Shown piece by piece: positions 1 through 8,075 of a stretch of DNA of 64,000 nt (position 1 is the first letter of the stretch; each line of letters begins with the position of its first letter). Origin of the DNA: Clostridium sp. AM22-11AC (GTDB lineage: Bacteria > Bacillota > Clostridia > Lachnospirales > Lachnospiraceae); the NCBI RefSeq assembly GCF_003473545.1, contig NZ_QUCM01000017.1, positions 1-64,000 of the forward strand, in the 5' to 3' direction. A program made the position numbers and the translations under genes. The notes beneath the pieces were generated by a model. It was not told the origin of the DNA. It was given only the letters and a program-made list of their open reading frames with translations, and did not search any database.

Positions 1-14
1 CGAGGGCTTGACCA
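1..14 (+). rRNA. 3' end of 23S rRNA (partial)
   Basis: The first bases, CGAGGGCTTGACC, match the conserved 3' terminus of Clostridia 23S rRNA (compare the CGAGGACTTAACC-type ending in Bacillus). Only the last dozen or so bases lie in the window, so the call rests on this short match and on the tRNA-plus-terminator that follows. The spacer 15-114 contains no recognisable 5S rRNA. Confidence 0.6.
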
Positions 15-114
15 ATAAGGTTTAGGGAAAACAAAGGTTGTAAGTATTCGGAAAATCAACAGTTCAATATGTGGTTTTGAAGGTATGTATCAAAATTAAA
101 TATATTTTTAAAAT

Positions 115-186
115 GCGCGAGTGGCTCAGGGGTGGAGCACCACCTTGCCAAGGTGGGGGCCGCGGGTTCGAATCCCGTCTCGCGCT
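115..186 (+). tRNA. tRNA-Gly (anticodon GCC)
   Basis: A cloverleaf can be drawn directly. The acceptor stem GCGCGAG (115-121) pairs with CTCGCGC (179-185), with discriminator T186. The anticodon loop TTGCCAA between CCACC and GGTGG gives anticodon GCC, and the T arm carries GGTTCGAATCC. CCA is not encoded. It sits about 100 bp after the 23S end and is followed by a terminator, so it is probably the last gene of an rRNA operon. Confidence 0.97.
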
Positions 187-201
187 TTTTTATTATATAA
201 T

Positions 202-237
202 CCGGAGTCTTAAGTTACAAGATTTCCGGCTTTTTTT
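202..237 (+). terminator. Rho-independent terminator after rRNA/tRNA operon
   Basis: CCGGAGTCTT pairs with AAGATTTCCGG (one bulge) around a 7-nt loop, followed by C and seven T. It closes the rRNA-tRNA transcription unit. Confidence 0.8.
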
Positions 238-328
238 GTATTGTCTTATCTATTGATATTTTCTATTATTTCTAGTACTATTAAAAAAGTAACCAATTGC
301 AATGATGGTAACAGGGGAGACAGAAGAT

Positions 329-1174
329 ATGAAAAGCTTTATTTATGCGAAGATAAGATTTATAGGTGTATTATTTTTACTTATTTTATTTAACAGTATT
401 ACGGTATTTGCTGCTGGTAATGAAGAATATTTCCGATCCGTATTTGACCCGGACTATTATTATAACCAGTACCCGGATCTGCAGGAACAATTAGGTAATG
501 ACAGTGAAGCCTTATTTCATCATTTTGTGACAATCGGGGTAAGGGAAGGCAGATTAGGAAATGCAGAATTTAATTTACGGGCCTATGTGTTACATAACAG
601 AGATCTGCTGGATTATTATAAAACAGATCTAGCAGCTTATTGTAAACATTATATGGAAATTGGAAAGGCAGAAGGAAGAACCTGCCTGCCGACAGGAGAT
701 GAACAAAATCTGATCGGTACCTATTCGACCCATTATGATACAACCGTACCAAGGGCCGTAAATATAGGAATAGCAGTAGAACGGTTAAACGGAACGGTTA
801 TACAGCCGGGACAGCTTTTTTCTTACAGTCAGACGCTGTTACCGAGAATACCGGAACATGGATACGTTATGGCGCCTGCGATCGGCCGCTATGAATACGG
901 CGGTGGTATCTGTCAGGTATCGTCCACTCTTTATGCTGCCATGTGTGATGCCCTGCTCCCAGTTATAGAGCGCTATCCACATTCTTCCCATGTCTCCTAC
1001 ATCCCGGTGGGAATGGATGCCACTATATCAGAAGCAGGCGGCAAGGATCTGAAATTTATAAATATTGGTCAGGATCCTTTAAAGATCGTAGCAGAAACTA
1101 ACGAAGGTACAATAACCGTTTCTATTTATTTAGTGTCAAAAGAGACGCTGGAAACAGTGATGTGTTTGCAGTAA
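329..1174 (+). CDS. VanW family surface protein with two N-terminal repeats
   Basis: About 281 aa. The ATG at 329 is chosen over the in-frame ATG at 302 because GGGGAG lies 9 nt upstream of it. A signal peptide or anchor (residues about 6-29) is followed by two repeats of about 45 residues, one starting DPDYYYNQYPDL and one around AYVLHNRDL, each ending in a G-(x)-EGR motif. The VanW domain covers about residues 130-270 (GGGICQVSSTLY; HS-x-VSYIPVG-x-DAT). VanW proteins are cell-envelope proteins of uncertain biochemical role. The C-terminus reads into a neighbouring gene remnant in another frame, so the last residues (after about 1135) are probably not native. See the pseudogene that follows. 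Confidence 0.85.
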   Translation: MKSFIYAKIRFIGVLFLLILFNSITVFAAGNEEYFRSVFDPDYYYNQYPDLQEQLGNDSEALFHHFVTIGVREGRLGNAEFNLRAYVLHNRDLLDYYKTDLAAYCKHYMEIGKAEGRTCLPTGDEQNLIGTYSTHYDTTVPRAVNIGIAVERLNGTVIQPGQLFSYSQTLLPRIPEHGYVMAPAIGRYEYGGGICQVSSTLYAAMCDALLPVIERYPHSSHVSYIPVGMDATISEAGGKDLKFINIGQDPLKIVAETNEGTITVSIYLVSKETLETVMCLQ

Positions 1175-1554
1175 CCGACAATGATTCCTGGGAAGAGTGG
1201 TCCGGAAAAATTTATCCGGCAGATCCGGCATATTATAATTTCACCATCAAAGGGGCAAGTAAAGAAAAGTATAAGATCGTTGTTGATGGAATGACTACCT
1301 ATCAGTTTATCAATGTAGATGGTGAATGGTATTATGATGTAAATGCAGATGGTGAAATAGATGAAGCTGAGATGGATAAGAGAGATATTGAAAGTTCATA
1401 CTATTATCCAGAGATTATATTCTTAAGTGACGGCAGAGTTGCCATGCAGATGGAGATCACTTTGAATTATACAGAGGAAGATGATGTAAATACTTATTAT
1501 GGATGGCCTGCAAAAGGCAGTTTAGCAATCAATATTTTCTACACTAGAAAATAA
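1135..1554 (+). pseudogene. 3' remnant of a secreted EF-hand-like protein gene, fused to vanW
   Basis: An open frame encodes about 130 residues that align along their whole length with the C-terminal half of the intact protein at 1765-2595. Shared features are SW-x-EW, KIYP, TTY-x-FI, DGEWYYD, YPEI-x-FL, YGWP and a C-terminal YTR. It carries an EF-hand-like loop, DVNADGEIDEAE. It has no signal peptide, start codon or ribosome binding site of its own. Recognisable homology begins at about 1140, inside the end of the VanW frame and one frame away from it. The simplest reading is a deletion that joined the vanW 3' end to the tail of a tandem paralogue. Confidence 0.75.
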
Positions 1555-1597
1555 TTTTTCATTTGGATTATTGTTATAAAACATATCTGAAGTTAAA

Positions 1598-1635
1598 AGC
1601 GGGATCAGAAACTATCTTCTGGTCCTGCTTTTTTT
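1598..1635 (+). terminator. Rho-independent terminator
   Basis: A 13-bp stem (AGCGGGATCAGAA with TTCTGGTCCTGCT, two G-T pairs) around ACTATC, followed by a run of T. It terminates the vanW/remnant unit. Confidence 0.9.
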
Positions 1636-1673
1636 GAAGTATCGGATTATTTATGATCTCTCCAATCCCCCAT

Positions 1674-1702
1674 TCGCCAATTACCATTATTTCTGCTATA
1701 AT
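1674..1702 (+). promoter_or_regulatory. Probable sigma-70-type promoter with extended -10
   Basis: TCGCCA, 17 bp, then TATAAT preceded by TGC (extended -10). It lies 63 bp before the start at 1765. The -35 matches consensus at only 4 of 6 positions. Confidence 0.5.
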
Positions 1703-1764
1703 AAGAAAAGATTACGTGAACGGAGACAGCATGTTACGTATTGGAGAAATGTGGAGGAAAACAA

Positions 1765-2595
1765 ATGAACATAAAGAAGATCGTATGCATAACAGCCCTT
1801 GCATCCCTGGCGATGACAGGTACGGCCTTTGCGGGTACCTGGAAAGGGGGAGAAGGGGAAAATCAGAATAAATGGTGGTATGATAACGGCAACGGAAGCT
1901 ATCCTTCAAACTGCTGGCAGTGGATCGATGGAAATGGGGATGGGACAGCGGAAAGTTATTATTTCGATCATAATGGCTGGCTGCTGACAGATACTACAAC
2001 ACCGGATGGCTATACAGTGAATGCAAGCGGTGCCTGGGTGCAGAATGGTGTTGTCCAAACTAAAAAAACAGGACAGGCTGTAAATGAAGCAAAGATCAAC
2101 GTAAATGCCAATCCCATTGATTATGAGGGGATTTATAGTTACAGTGGAGCTGCATCCTACGTTTACAATGAACAGACCAGGCAATATGTGCTGTGCGGGA
2201 TAACAGAGGGAAATTCCTGGGATGAATGGCTGGAGAAGATCTATCCGTCCAAGCCTACATATGAGGAATTTGCCATCAAAAAAACAGATGTGGACAGATA
2301 CCGTTTTGTAGATAAGGTGAGAACTACCTATCGCTTTATCCGGGATGATGGGGAATGGTATTATGATATTAATTCAGACGGCCGTATTGATGAATATGAA
2401 CGGGACCGGAAAAATGAACTGGAAAGATCTTATAATTACCCGGAAATTGAGTTTCTGGAAGATGGCCGGATCATGATGAACACAGAAAGATATCTGGATT
2501 ATACAGGCAGTGATGGAAGCACAAGCAGCCGTTATGGCTGGCCATCTCAGGGCAAGTTTTTATTAAAGACAGAGATCTATTATACCAGGAGATAG
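1765..2595 (+). CDS. Secreted cell-wall-binding-like protein with EF-hand-like loop
   Basis: 276 aa. The ATG at 1765 has GGAGG upstream; an upstream in-frame TTG at 1741 has no better signal. Residues 1-23 form a signal peptide ending TAFAG. Residues about 25-95 hold aromatic/glycine-rich segments (WWYDNGNGSYPSNCWQWIDG, YYFDHNGWLL) resembling choline-binding-type cell-wall repeats. The rest is a domain I do not recognise, containing an EF-hand-like calcium loop, DINSDGRIDEYE. It is the intact paralogue of the remnant at 1135-1554, so this was once a tandem pair. It is likely exported and held at the cell wall; its function is unknown. Confidence 0.8.
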   Translation: MNIKKIVCITALASLAMTGTAFAGTWKGGEGENQNKWWYDNGNGSYPSNCWQWIDGNGDGTAESYYFDHNGWLLTDTTTPDGYTVNASGAWVQNGVVQTKKTGQAVNEAKINVNANPIDYEGIYSYSGAASYVYNEQTRQYVLCGITEGNSWDEWLEKIYPSKPTYEEFAIKKTDVDRYRFVDKVRTTYRFIRDDGEWYYDINSDGRIDEYERDRKNELERSYNYPEIEFLEDGRIMMNTERYLDYTGSDGSTSSRYGWPSQGKFLLKTEIYYTRR

Positions 2596-2630
2596 CTGGG
2601 AAATACTGGAAGATAAGTTTTGCATCCCTC

Positions 2631-2659
2631 TTGTCACCGCCATTCATTTGTATTATAAT
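2631..2659 (+). promoter_or_regulatory. Sigma-70-type promoter of the aminotransferase operon
   Basis: TTGTCA (2631-2636), 17-bp spacer, TATAAT (2654-2659). The predicted start near 2666 places the hairpin at 2683-2731 in the 5' leader. Confidence 0.8.
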
Positions 2660-2682
2660 ATCCAGAATGGTTTTAAGATGTC

Positions 2683-2731
2683 CTCTCGGAGTCTTTCATG
2701 CACCTGCTCAGGCACAGAAAGATCCCGAGAG
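2683..2731 (+). promoter_or_regulatory. 49-nt leader hairpin before the aminotransferase gene
   Basis: CTCTCGG (2683-2689) pairs with CCGAGAG (2725-2731), and GTCTTTC (2691-2697) pairs with GAAAGAT (2717-2723). A smaller stem sits inside. There is no T-run, so it is not a simple terminator. It ends 16 nt before the GGAGG at 2748. The role is unknown. Confidence 0.6.
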
Positions 2732-2760
2732 AACATGATGCATATTTGGAGGAAATGAAA

Positions 2761-3939
2761 ATGAAATTTGCAAAAAGGATGGATCGGTTTGGAGAGGGAA
2801 TTTTTTCCAGACTGGCTGAGATCAAGAATAAAAGGATCAGTGAAGGAAAAGAAGTGATCGATCTAAGTATCGGTGCGCCAAACATTCCACCGGCAGAGCA
2901 TATCCGCAAGGCACTTTGCGAGGAAGCTATGAAGCCGGAGAATTATGTTTACGCCATCAGCGATACCAAAAAGCTGTTAGATACAGTGGCAGACTGGTAT
3001 AAGAGAAGATATGATGTGGAACTGGATCCGGATACAGAGATTTGTTCCCTTTTAGGTTCCCAGGAAGGTCTGGCTCACATTGCCCTGTCTATTGCAGATG
3101 AGGGAGACATCGTTATGGTGCCGGATCCATGTTACCCAGTATTCGGAGATGGTCCGCAGATCGCAGGGGCAGAGCTTTATTATATGCCTCTTAAGAAAGA
3201 AAATGACTATATTATCCAGCTTCAGGACATCCCGGAAGAAGTGGCAAGAAAAGCAAAACTGATGGTCGTTTCTTATCCAAACAACCCGACTACCGCTATG
3301 GCTCCTGCGCAGTTTTACAGAGACCTGGTAGCATTTGCAAAGAAATACGATATCATTGTTCTCCATGATAATGCATACAGCGAGCTTGTATTTGATGGAA
3401 AGACCTGCGGAAGCTTTTTAAGTTACCCGGGCGCAAAAGAGATCGGTGTGGAATTTAATTCACTTTCCAAGACTTATGGCCTTGCAGGTGCAAGAATTGG
3501 TTTCTGCCTTGGAAATAAAGAGGTTGTAAAGCATCTTAAGATGTTAAAATCCAATATGGACTATGGCATGTTCCTGCCGATCCAGGCAGCAGCAGTAGCA
3601 GCTCTTACCGGCGATCAGGACTGTGTTTATGATACCATGAAAGCCTATGAGGCAAGAAGAGATATTCTCTGTGACGGTTTTCGCTCCATTGGCTGGGAAA
3701 TGGACCGTCCGGTAGCAACTATGTTTGTATGGGCTCCGATCCCGAAGCAGTATAAGTCTTCAGAAGCTTTTGTTATGGATCTGGTAGAAAAGACAGGCGT
3801 TATGGTGACACCGGGAAGTGCTTTCGGACCATCCGGCGAAGGCTTTGTGCGTATGGCTTTGGTACAGGACCGTGAGGCATTAGAGCGTGCGATCCATGCA
3901 GTAGATGAAAGCGGAATTTTCTCAAAGGAGAATTCATGA
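2761..3939 (+). CDS. PLP-dependent class I/II aminotransferase
   Basis: 392 aa, fold-type I. The ATG at 2761 is chosen because GGAGG at 2748-2752 is 8 nt upstream; the ATG at 2755 is too close. Family motifs visible are YPNNPTTA (substrate/PLP contacts), HDNAYSEL and the Schiff-base lysine region SLSKTYGLAGARIGF. Overall it resembles the LL-diaminopimelate/aspartate aminotransferase-like group, but the substrate cannot be assigned. It is the first gene of a run with overlapping ends; its stop overlaps the start of the VanZ-like gene by 4 nt. Confidence 0.88.
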   Translation: MKFAKRMDRFGEGIFSRLAEIKNKRISEGKEVIDLSIGAPNIPPAEHIRKALCEEAMKPENYVYAISDTKKLLDTVADWYKRRYDVELDPDTEICSLLGSQEGLAHIALSIADEGDIVMVPDPCYPVFGDGPQIAGAELYYMPLKKENDYIIQLQDIPEEVARKAKLMVVSYPNNPTTAMAPAQFYRDLVAFAKKYDIIVLHDNAYSELVFDGKTCGSFLSYPGAKEIGVEFNSLSKTYGLAGARIGFCLGNKEVVKHLKMLKSNMDYGMFLPIQAAAVAALTGDQDCVYDTMKAYEARRDILCDGFRSIGWEMDRPVATMFVWAPIPKQYKSSEAFVMDLVEKTGVMVTPGSAFGPSGEGFVRMALVQDREALERAIHAVDESGIFSKENS

Positions 3940-4445
3940 AAACGTTCATGAAAAAATGGAAATGGAAGATCCTGATCCTGGTATATCTCTGCTTTATATA
4001 TGGCAATTCTCTGACTCCTGCAGCTATTTCTTCTAAGGAGAGCGGATATTTTCTTGCGAAGATACAGGATTTCCTTGCAGGAGCGGGAATGGATGCCTGG
4101 TGGCTGACAGAGCATCTGGTGCGCAAAGCCGCCCATTTTACAGAATATGCAGGACTGGGATTTTTACTGGCGATGAATACAGGGGCTGGAATAGCGCCTG
4201 TATTTTGCCTTTTAAAAGGAAATGTGACGGCAGTACTTTTTATGCCTTTTGTAGATGAAACCATACAGCTGTTTGTAGAAGGCAGGTCCGGTCAGATATC
4301 CGATGTGTGGCTGGATATGGCGGGAATTGTTACCGGGATCATGGTTACGGCAGGTTTCATGAAAATGACGGGCGCTTTGAAAACTGGCAGAAAAGCTGCA
4401 AAGGGAAAGGGCAGCGGAAACAGGAGCAGGAATAATGAATTATAA
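3936..4445 (+). CDS. VanZ-like membrane protein
   Basis: 169 aa, with an ATGA overlap with the aminotransferase and AAAGGAG upstream. It has hydrophobic segments near the N-terminus and at about residues 60-80, 86-105 and 120-140. It carries the VanZ family residues: RKAAHFTEYAGLG, then DETIQLFVEGRSGQISDVWLDMAG. VanZ-like proteins are small integral membrane proteins, some linked to teicoplanin resistance, with no settled biochemical activity. The C-terminus is Lys/Gly-rich and overlaps truA by 11 nt, implying translational coupling. Confidence 0.85.
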   Translation: MKTFMKKWKWKILILVYLCFIYGNSLTPAAISSKESGYFLAKIQDFLAGAGMDAWWLTEHLVRKAAHFTEYAGLGFLLAMNTGAGIAPVFCLLKGNVTAVLFMPFVDETIQLFVEGRSGQISDVWLDMAGIVTGIMVTAGFMKMTGALKTGRKAAKGKGSGNRSRNNEL

Positions 4446-5268
4446 AGTGGTAATGGCTTATGACGGAAGCCGGTATAATGGCTGGCAGAAACAGGGGAAT
4501 ACAGATAAGACCATTCAGGGAAAATTAGAACAGATCCTTTTTAAGATGACCGGGGAAGAGATCGAAGTCCATGGTTCCGGCCGGACCGATGCAGGAGTCC
4601 ATGCCAGGGGCCAGGTAGCAAATTTTCACATAGACTGGAAAAAACTGGAAGTCCAGGAGAAGCGGGAACTGGAAAAAAATGCCGGAAACCAGGCTGGACA
4701 GGGCTGTAAAAGGGAAAAATGTGGCGGAAAGAAAACGCCGGATCAGATCATGGAATATATCAATGAGTATCTGCCGGAGGATATTGCGGTTTTATCCTGT
4801 GAAGTGGCTCCGGAGCGTTTCCACAGCCGCCTTTCAGCAGTGAGAAAGACGTATTGCTATCAGCTGGAAATGGGACCGAAAAAAGATGTTTTTCAGAGAA
4901 ATTATTATTATGGTCTGGGAGAACGGTTGGATGTTTCTGCCATGAAGGCAGCAGCCGGTCTTCTTACAGGAACCCATGATTTTAAAAGTTTCTGCGGCAA
5001 TAAGAAAATGAAGAAATCAACGGTACGTACCATTGAAAAAATAGAGTTTGAGCAGTCAGGAAGCCGCCTGCATATTTATTTTACAGGAAATGGATTTTTA
5101 CAGCAGATGGTACGTATCCTTACTGGCACGCTGATCGAAGTGGGACAGGGAAAATGTGCACCGGATAAGATAACAAGGATCCTGGACGCACAGGACCGGC
5201 AGGCAGCAGGACCAACTGCCCCGGCTCAGGGACTGTTCCTGGTAAATGTAGGGTATGAGGATAAGTGA
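4435..5268 (+). CDS. truA: tRNA pseudouridine(38-40) synthase TruA
   Basis: 277 aa. It converts uridines 38-40 in the tRNA anticodon stem-loop to pseudouridine. The catalytic motif GSGRTDAGVHA, with its aspartate, is at about residues 44-54. Also visible are RKTYCYQL, THDFKSFC and NGFLQQMVRIL. A Lys/Gln-rich segment at about residues 72-100 makes it somewhat longer than typical (about 245-265 aa). It lies in the overlapping aminotransferase-vanZ-truA-CDF run. Confidence 0.95.
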   Translation: MNYKVVMAYDGSRYNGWQKQGNTDKTIQGKLEQILFKMTGEEIEVHGSGRTDAGVHARGQVANFHIDWKKLEVQEKRELEKNAGNQAGQGCKREKCGGKKTPDQIMEYINEYLPEDIAVLSCEVAPERFHSRLSAVRKTYCYQLEMGPKKDVFQRNYYYGLGERLDVSAMKAAAGLLTGTHDFKSFCGNKKMKKSTVRTIEKIEFEQSGSRLHIYFTGNGFLQQMVRILTGTLIEVGQGKCAPDKITRILDAQDRQAAGPTAPAQGLFLVNVGYEDK

Positions 5269-6461
5269 TGACTGATTTTTTAGTAAAATGTTTTGTGAAA
5301 GATCATGATAAAACAGAAGATCCCCAGGTGCGCACCCGGTATGGGATCCTGGCAAGTATTGTAGGCATCTGCTGCAATCTGCTTCTGTTTGCTTCCAAGC
5401 TGTTTATTGGCGTTCTGGTAAACAGTGTGTCCGTTATGGCAGATGCATTTAATAACTTATCCGATGCTGCATCGTCCATTATCGGTTTTATCGGTGTGCG
5501 TATGGCAGGAAAACCGGCTGACAGCGATCACCCTTTTGGGCATGGGCGGATTGAATATATTTCTGCTTTTATTGTGGCTTTCCTGGTTATTCAGGTGGGA
5601 TTTTCCCTGTTTAAAACTTCTCTTGGAAAAGTGCTCCACCCGGAAGAAGTGTATTTTAAATGGATCTCCGTGCTGATCCTTCTTATTTCCGTAGGAGTGA
5701 AGTTCTGGCTGTCATTGTTTAACAGAAAACTGGGAAGCAGGATCAATTCCAAGGTGATGGAGGCAACGGCTGCAGATGCCATGGGAGATGTAATGACTAC
5801 CAGTGCAGCCATTTTATCCCTTCTTGCTTTGAAATATTTAAACTGGAATATTGATGGCATTGTAGGTCTGGCAGTTTCCGTGGCTGTTATGTACGGCGGA
5901 TTGAATATTGCAAAAGATACGTTGGCGCCGCTGATCGGAGAAGCCATTGAACCGGAGGTTTATGAGGAAATATCCAATTTTGTAGAAGGCTATGAAGGAA
6001 TACTGGGAACCCATGACCTGATCGTTCACAATTATGGTCCGTCCCACAGTATGGCTTCTATCCATGCGGAAGTTCCAAGCAACTACGATCCGGAGTATTC
6101 CCATGAGATCATTGACCGGATCGAAAGGGATGCTGCAAAAAAATTTAACATGATGTTAGTGATCCACATGGACCCGGTAGAGCGGGATAATAAACGTCTG
6201 GCCCAGTACCGCTCCCTGATCAGCCGGGTGCTTATGGATATTGATATCCGCCTGTCGTTCCATGATTTTCGCATAGTAGGGTCAGGCAAAAATGTGTGTC
6301 TGGTGTTCGATCTGGTGGTTCCAAGAGAATATAAAGCATCGGCAGTGGGAAGACTGAAAAACAGGATCAATAATGAAGTCAGCCGCCGGGAGCCGGGATG
6401 CCGCTGTTCCATCACAGCAGAAAACAGTTTTCGTTCAGAGAAACATGGATCGGAGAAATAG
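5268..6461 (+). CDS. Cation diffusion facilitator (CDF) family metal transporter
   Basis: 397 aa. The ATG at 5268 overlaps the truA stop by 1 nt, with GAGG 7 nt upstream. It is a membrane antiporter that exports divalent metal ions. Visible features are an N-terminal multi-helix domain with the metal-site motif DAFNNLSD and the conserved HPFGHGRIEY loop. A second site, DAMGD, follows, then a cytoplasmic dimerisation domain from about residue 210 (HDLIVHNYGPSHSMASIHAEV). Whether it moves Zn, Fe or Mn cannot be told from these residues. Confidence 0.92.
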   Translation: MTDFLVKCFVKDHDKTEDPQVRTRYGILASIVGICCNLLLFASKLFIGVLVNSVSVMADAFNNLSDAASSIIGFIGVRMAGKPADSDHPFGHGRIEYISAFIVAFLVIQVGFSLFKTSLGKVLHPEEVYFKWISVLILLISVGVKFWLSLFNRKLGSRINSKVMEATAADAMGDVMTTSAAILSLLALKYLNWNIDGIVGLAVSVAVMYGGLNIAKDTLAPLIGEAIEPEVYEEISNFVEGYEGILGTHDLIVHNYGPSHSMASIHAEVPSNYDPEYSHEIIDRIERDAAKKFNMMLVIHMDPVERDNKRLAQYRSLISRVLMDIDIRLSFHDFRIVGSGKNVCLVFDLVVPREYKASAVGRLKNRINNEVSRREPGCRCSITAENSFRSEKHGSEK

Positions 6462-6511
6462 GCATTGCCGCCATTTTAGTCCTGGCAGAAGGGATAATGG
6501 GAACTGGTATA

Positions 6512-7039
6512 ATGGCAATGGAACTGGAAAACTGGATCTGTGACATGGCAAATGGAGATAAAGAAGGGCTGCGGCAGTTTTATGAGGAAACGGCCCGGTC
6601 TGTATACAGTTTTATTTTCTCAGTTTTAAAGGATCCACATGAGTCAGAAGATGTGATGCAGGAAACATTTCTGGCAGTGTGGGAACATGCAGGGGACTAT
6701 GTTCCCTATGGAAAGCCGCTGGCGTGGGTATTTACCATTGCAAGGCGGCTTTGCTATATGCGTCTGCGGGAGAAAAAGCGGCAGGAAACTTTAGAAGACG
6801 GGGAGATCGATGATACCGGTGTGCCACAGCCACAGTTAGAACAGACAGCAGAGAGGACCGCTCTTTTACAGGCGTTAGACCAGTTAAATGAAACGGAACG
6901 GCAGATCGTGCTTTTGTATGCAGCTGCAGGGATGAAGCACCGGGAGATCGCCCAGGTCTTAAATATGCCCCAGGCAACGGAACTTTCCAAATACAGCCGC
7001 TCTGTGAAGAAACTGCAGAAAATGTTATATGCGTCATAA
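6512..7039 (+). CDS. Sigma-70 family (ECF-like) RNA polymerase sigma factor
   Basis: About 175 aa. In-frame ATGs at 6497, 6512 and 6518 compete; 6512 has GGGA 9 nt upstream. The region-2 fold (ANGDKEGLRQFYEETA to ESEDVMQETFLAVW) and the region-4 helix-turn-helix (LNETERQIVLLYAAAGMKHREIAQVL) are both clear. No anti-sigma gene follows, which is unusual for a classical ECF factor. It is last in the overlapping run and probably co-transcribed with the CDF gene. Confidence 0.85.
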   Translation: MAMELENWICDMANGDKEGLRQFYEETARSVYSFIFSVLKDPHESEDVMQETFLAVWEHAGDYVPYGKPLAWVFTIARRLCYMRLREKKRQETLEDGEIDDTGVPQPQLEQTAERTALLQALDQLNETERQIVLLYAAAGMKHREIAQVLNMPQATELSKYSRSVKKLQKMLYAS

Positions 7040-7097
7040 TTGCGAAAAATTTGCTGCAGGCCTGCCTTATGAACAGGAATAAAAACTTCGGTTAGCA

Positions 7098-7126
7098 TTG
7101 CATTTTATATAGTATGCTGTTATAAT
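7098..7126 (+). promoter_or_regulatory. Sigma-70-type promoter of degV
   Basis: TTGCAT (7098-7103), 17-bp spacer, TATAAT (7121-7126). Confidence 0.8.
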
Positions 7127-7143
7127 AAGTAGTAATGAATACT

Positions 7144-7177
7144 ACATGTTAGGATAATCGAACGACATGTTGGATAA
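7144..7177 (+). repeat. Direct repeat in the degV leader
   Basis: ACATGTTAGGATAA (7144-7157) and ACATGTTGGATAA (7165-7177) start 21 bp apart, two helical turns, just downstream of the predicted transcription start. This could be a repressor or activator site, or a chance repeat. Confidence 0.55.
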
Positions 7178-7192
7178 CCGGAGGATAGAAAC

Positions 7193-8053
7193 ATGACTTA
7201 CAAGATCATTGGAGACAGCTGTCTTGATCTGACAGAAGAACTGAAAAGGGACCCGAGGTTTCAGATGGTACCGCTGACATTGCAGGTGGGGGCTGCACAG
7301 GTGGTAGATGATGAGACTTTTGATCAGAAAGCTTTCATCCGTATGGTGAAGGAGTGTCCGGAGTGCCCGAAAACTGCCTGCCCTTCCCCAGAGATCTTTA
7401 AAGAAGCATATGAGGCAGCAGATGCAGAGGCAGTATTTGTGATCACTCTTTCCAGCCATTTAAGCGGAAGTTATAATTCAGCTGCTCTTGCAAAGCAGCT
7501 GTATGAAGAAGAAATGAAGGAAAAAGGAATTACGTCTTCTAAAAAGATCGAAGTTTTAGATTCCGAGTCTGCATCAGCAGGACAGTTAGAGCAGGCCCTT
7601 TATATCAGGGATCTGTGTGAACAGGGATTAAACTTTGAAGAAGTAGTGGAAAAGCTGAGAAAATTCCGTGATGAGATGCACACCTACTTTGTTCTTGAAA
7701 GCCTTGATACCTTACGCAAGAACGGCAGACTTTCCGGACTGCAGGCATTCTTTGCAACTGCCTTAAATATCAAGCCAGTTATGGGCGCTGACCATGGTGT
7801 GATCATCAAATTAGACCAGGCAAGAGGTATCAACAAGGGGCTTCAGAGAATGTGCGATATTGCCATTAAAGAAGCAGGGGATACCACAGGAAAACGTGCA
7901 GTTGTATGCCATGTAAATAATCCTGAAAGAGGAGAGTACGTAAAGCAGGAACTGGCAAAGCGTGCATCTTTTAAGGAGATCGTTGTTACAAATGCAGCTG
8001 GCGTTGCTACCGTATATGCAAATGACGGTGGTATCGTGCTGGCAATTGGTTAA
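7193..8053 (+). CDS. DegV family fatty-acid-binding protein
   Basis: 286 aa, normal length. The ATG follows CCGGAGG. DegV proteins bind fatty acids in a deep pocket; FakB members present acyl chains to the FakA kinase. Family features are the N-terminal GDSCLDL, the TLSSHLSGSYNSA loop that contacts the carboxylate, SESASAGQ, and LRKNGRLSG. No fakA is nearby, so a FakB role is possible but unproven. It has its own promoter. Confidence 0.92.
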   Translation: MTYKIIGDSCLDLTEELKRDPRFQMVPLTLQVGAAQVVDDETFDQKAFIRMVKECPECPKTACPSPEIFKEAYEAADAEAVFVITLSSHLSGSYNSAALAKQLYEEEMKEKGITSSKKIEVLDSESASAGQLEQALYIRDLCEQGLNFEEVVEKLRKFRDEMHTYFVLESLDTLRKNGRLSGLQAFFATALNIKPVMGADHGVIIKLDQARGINKGLQRMCDIAIKEAGDTTGKRAVVCHVNNPERGEYVKQELAKRASFKEIVVTNAAGVATVYANDGGIVLAIG

Positions 8054-8075
8054 TATTGGTAAACAGGAATAAAAA

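Noticed and set aside
6508..6513. TATAAT within the sigma factor start region as a promoter
   Set aside because: No -35 at a proper distance; it overlaps the chosen start codon.
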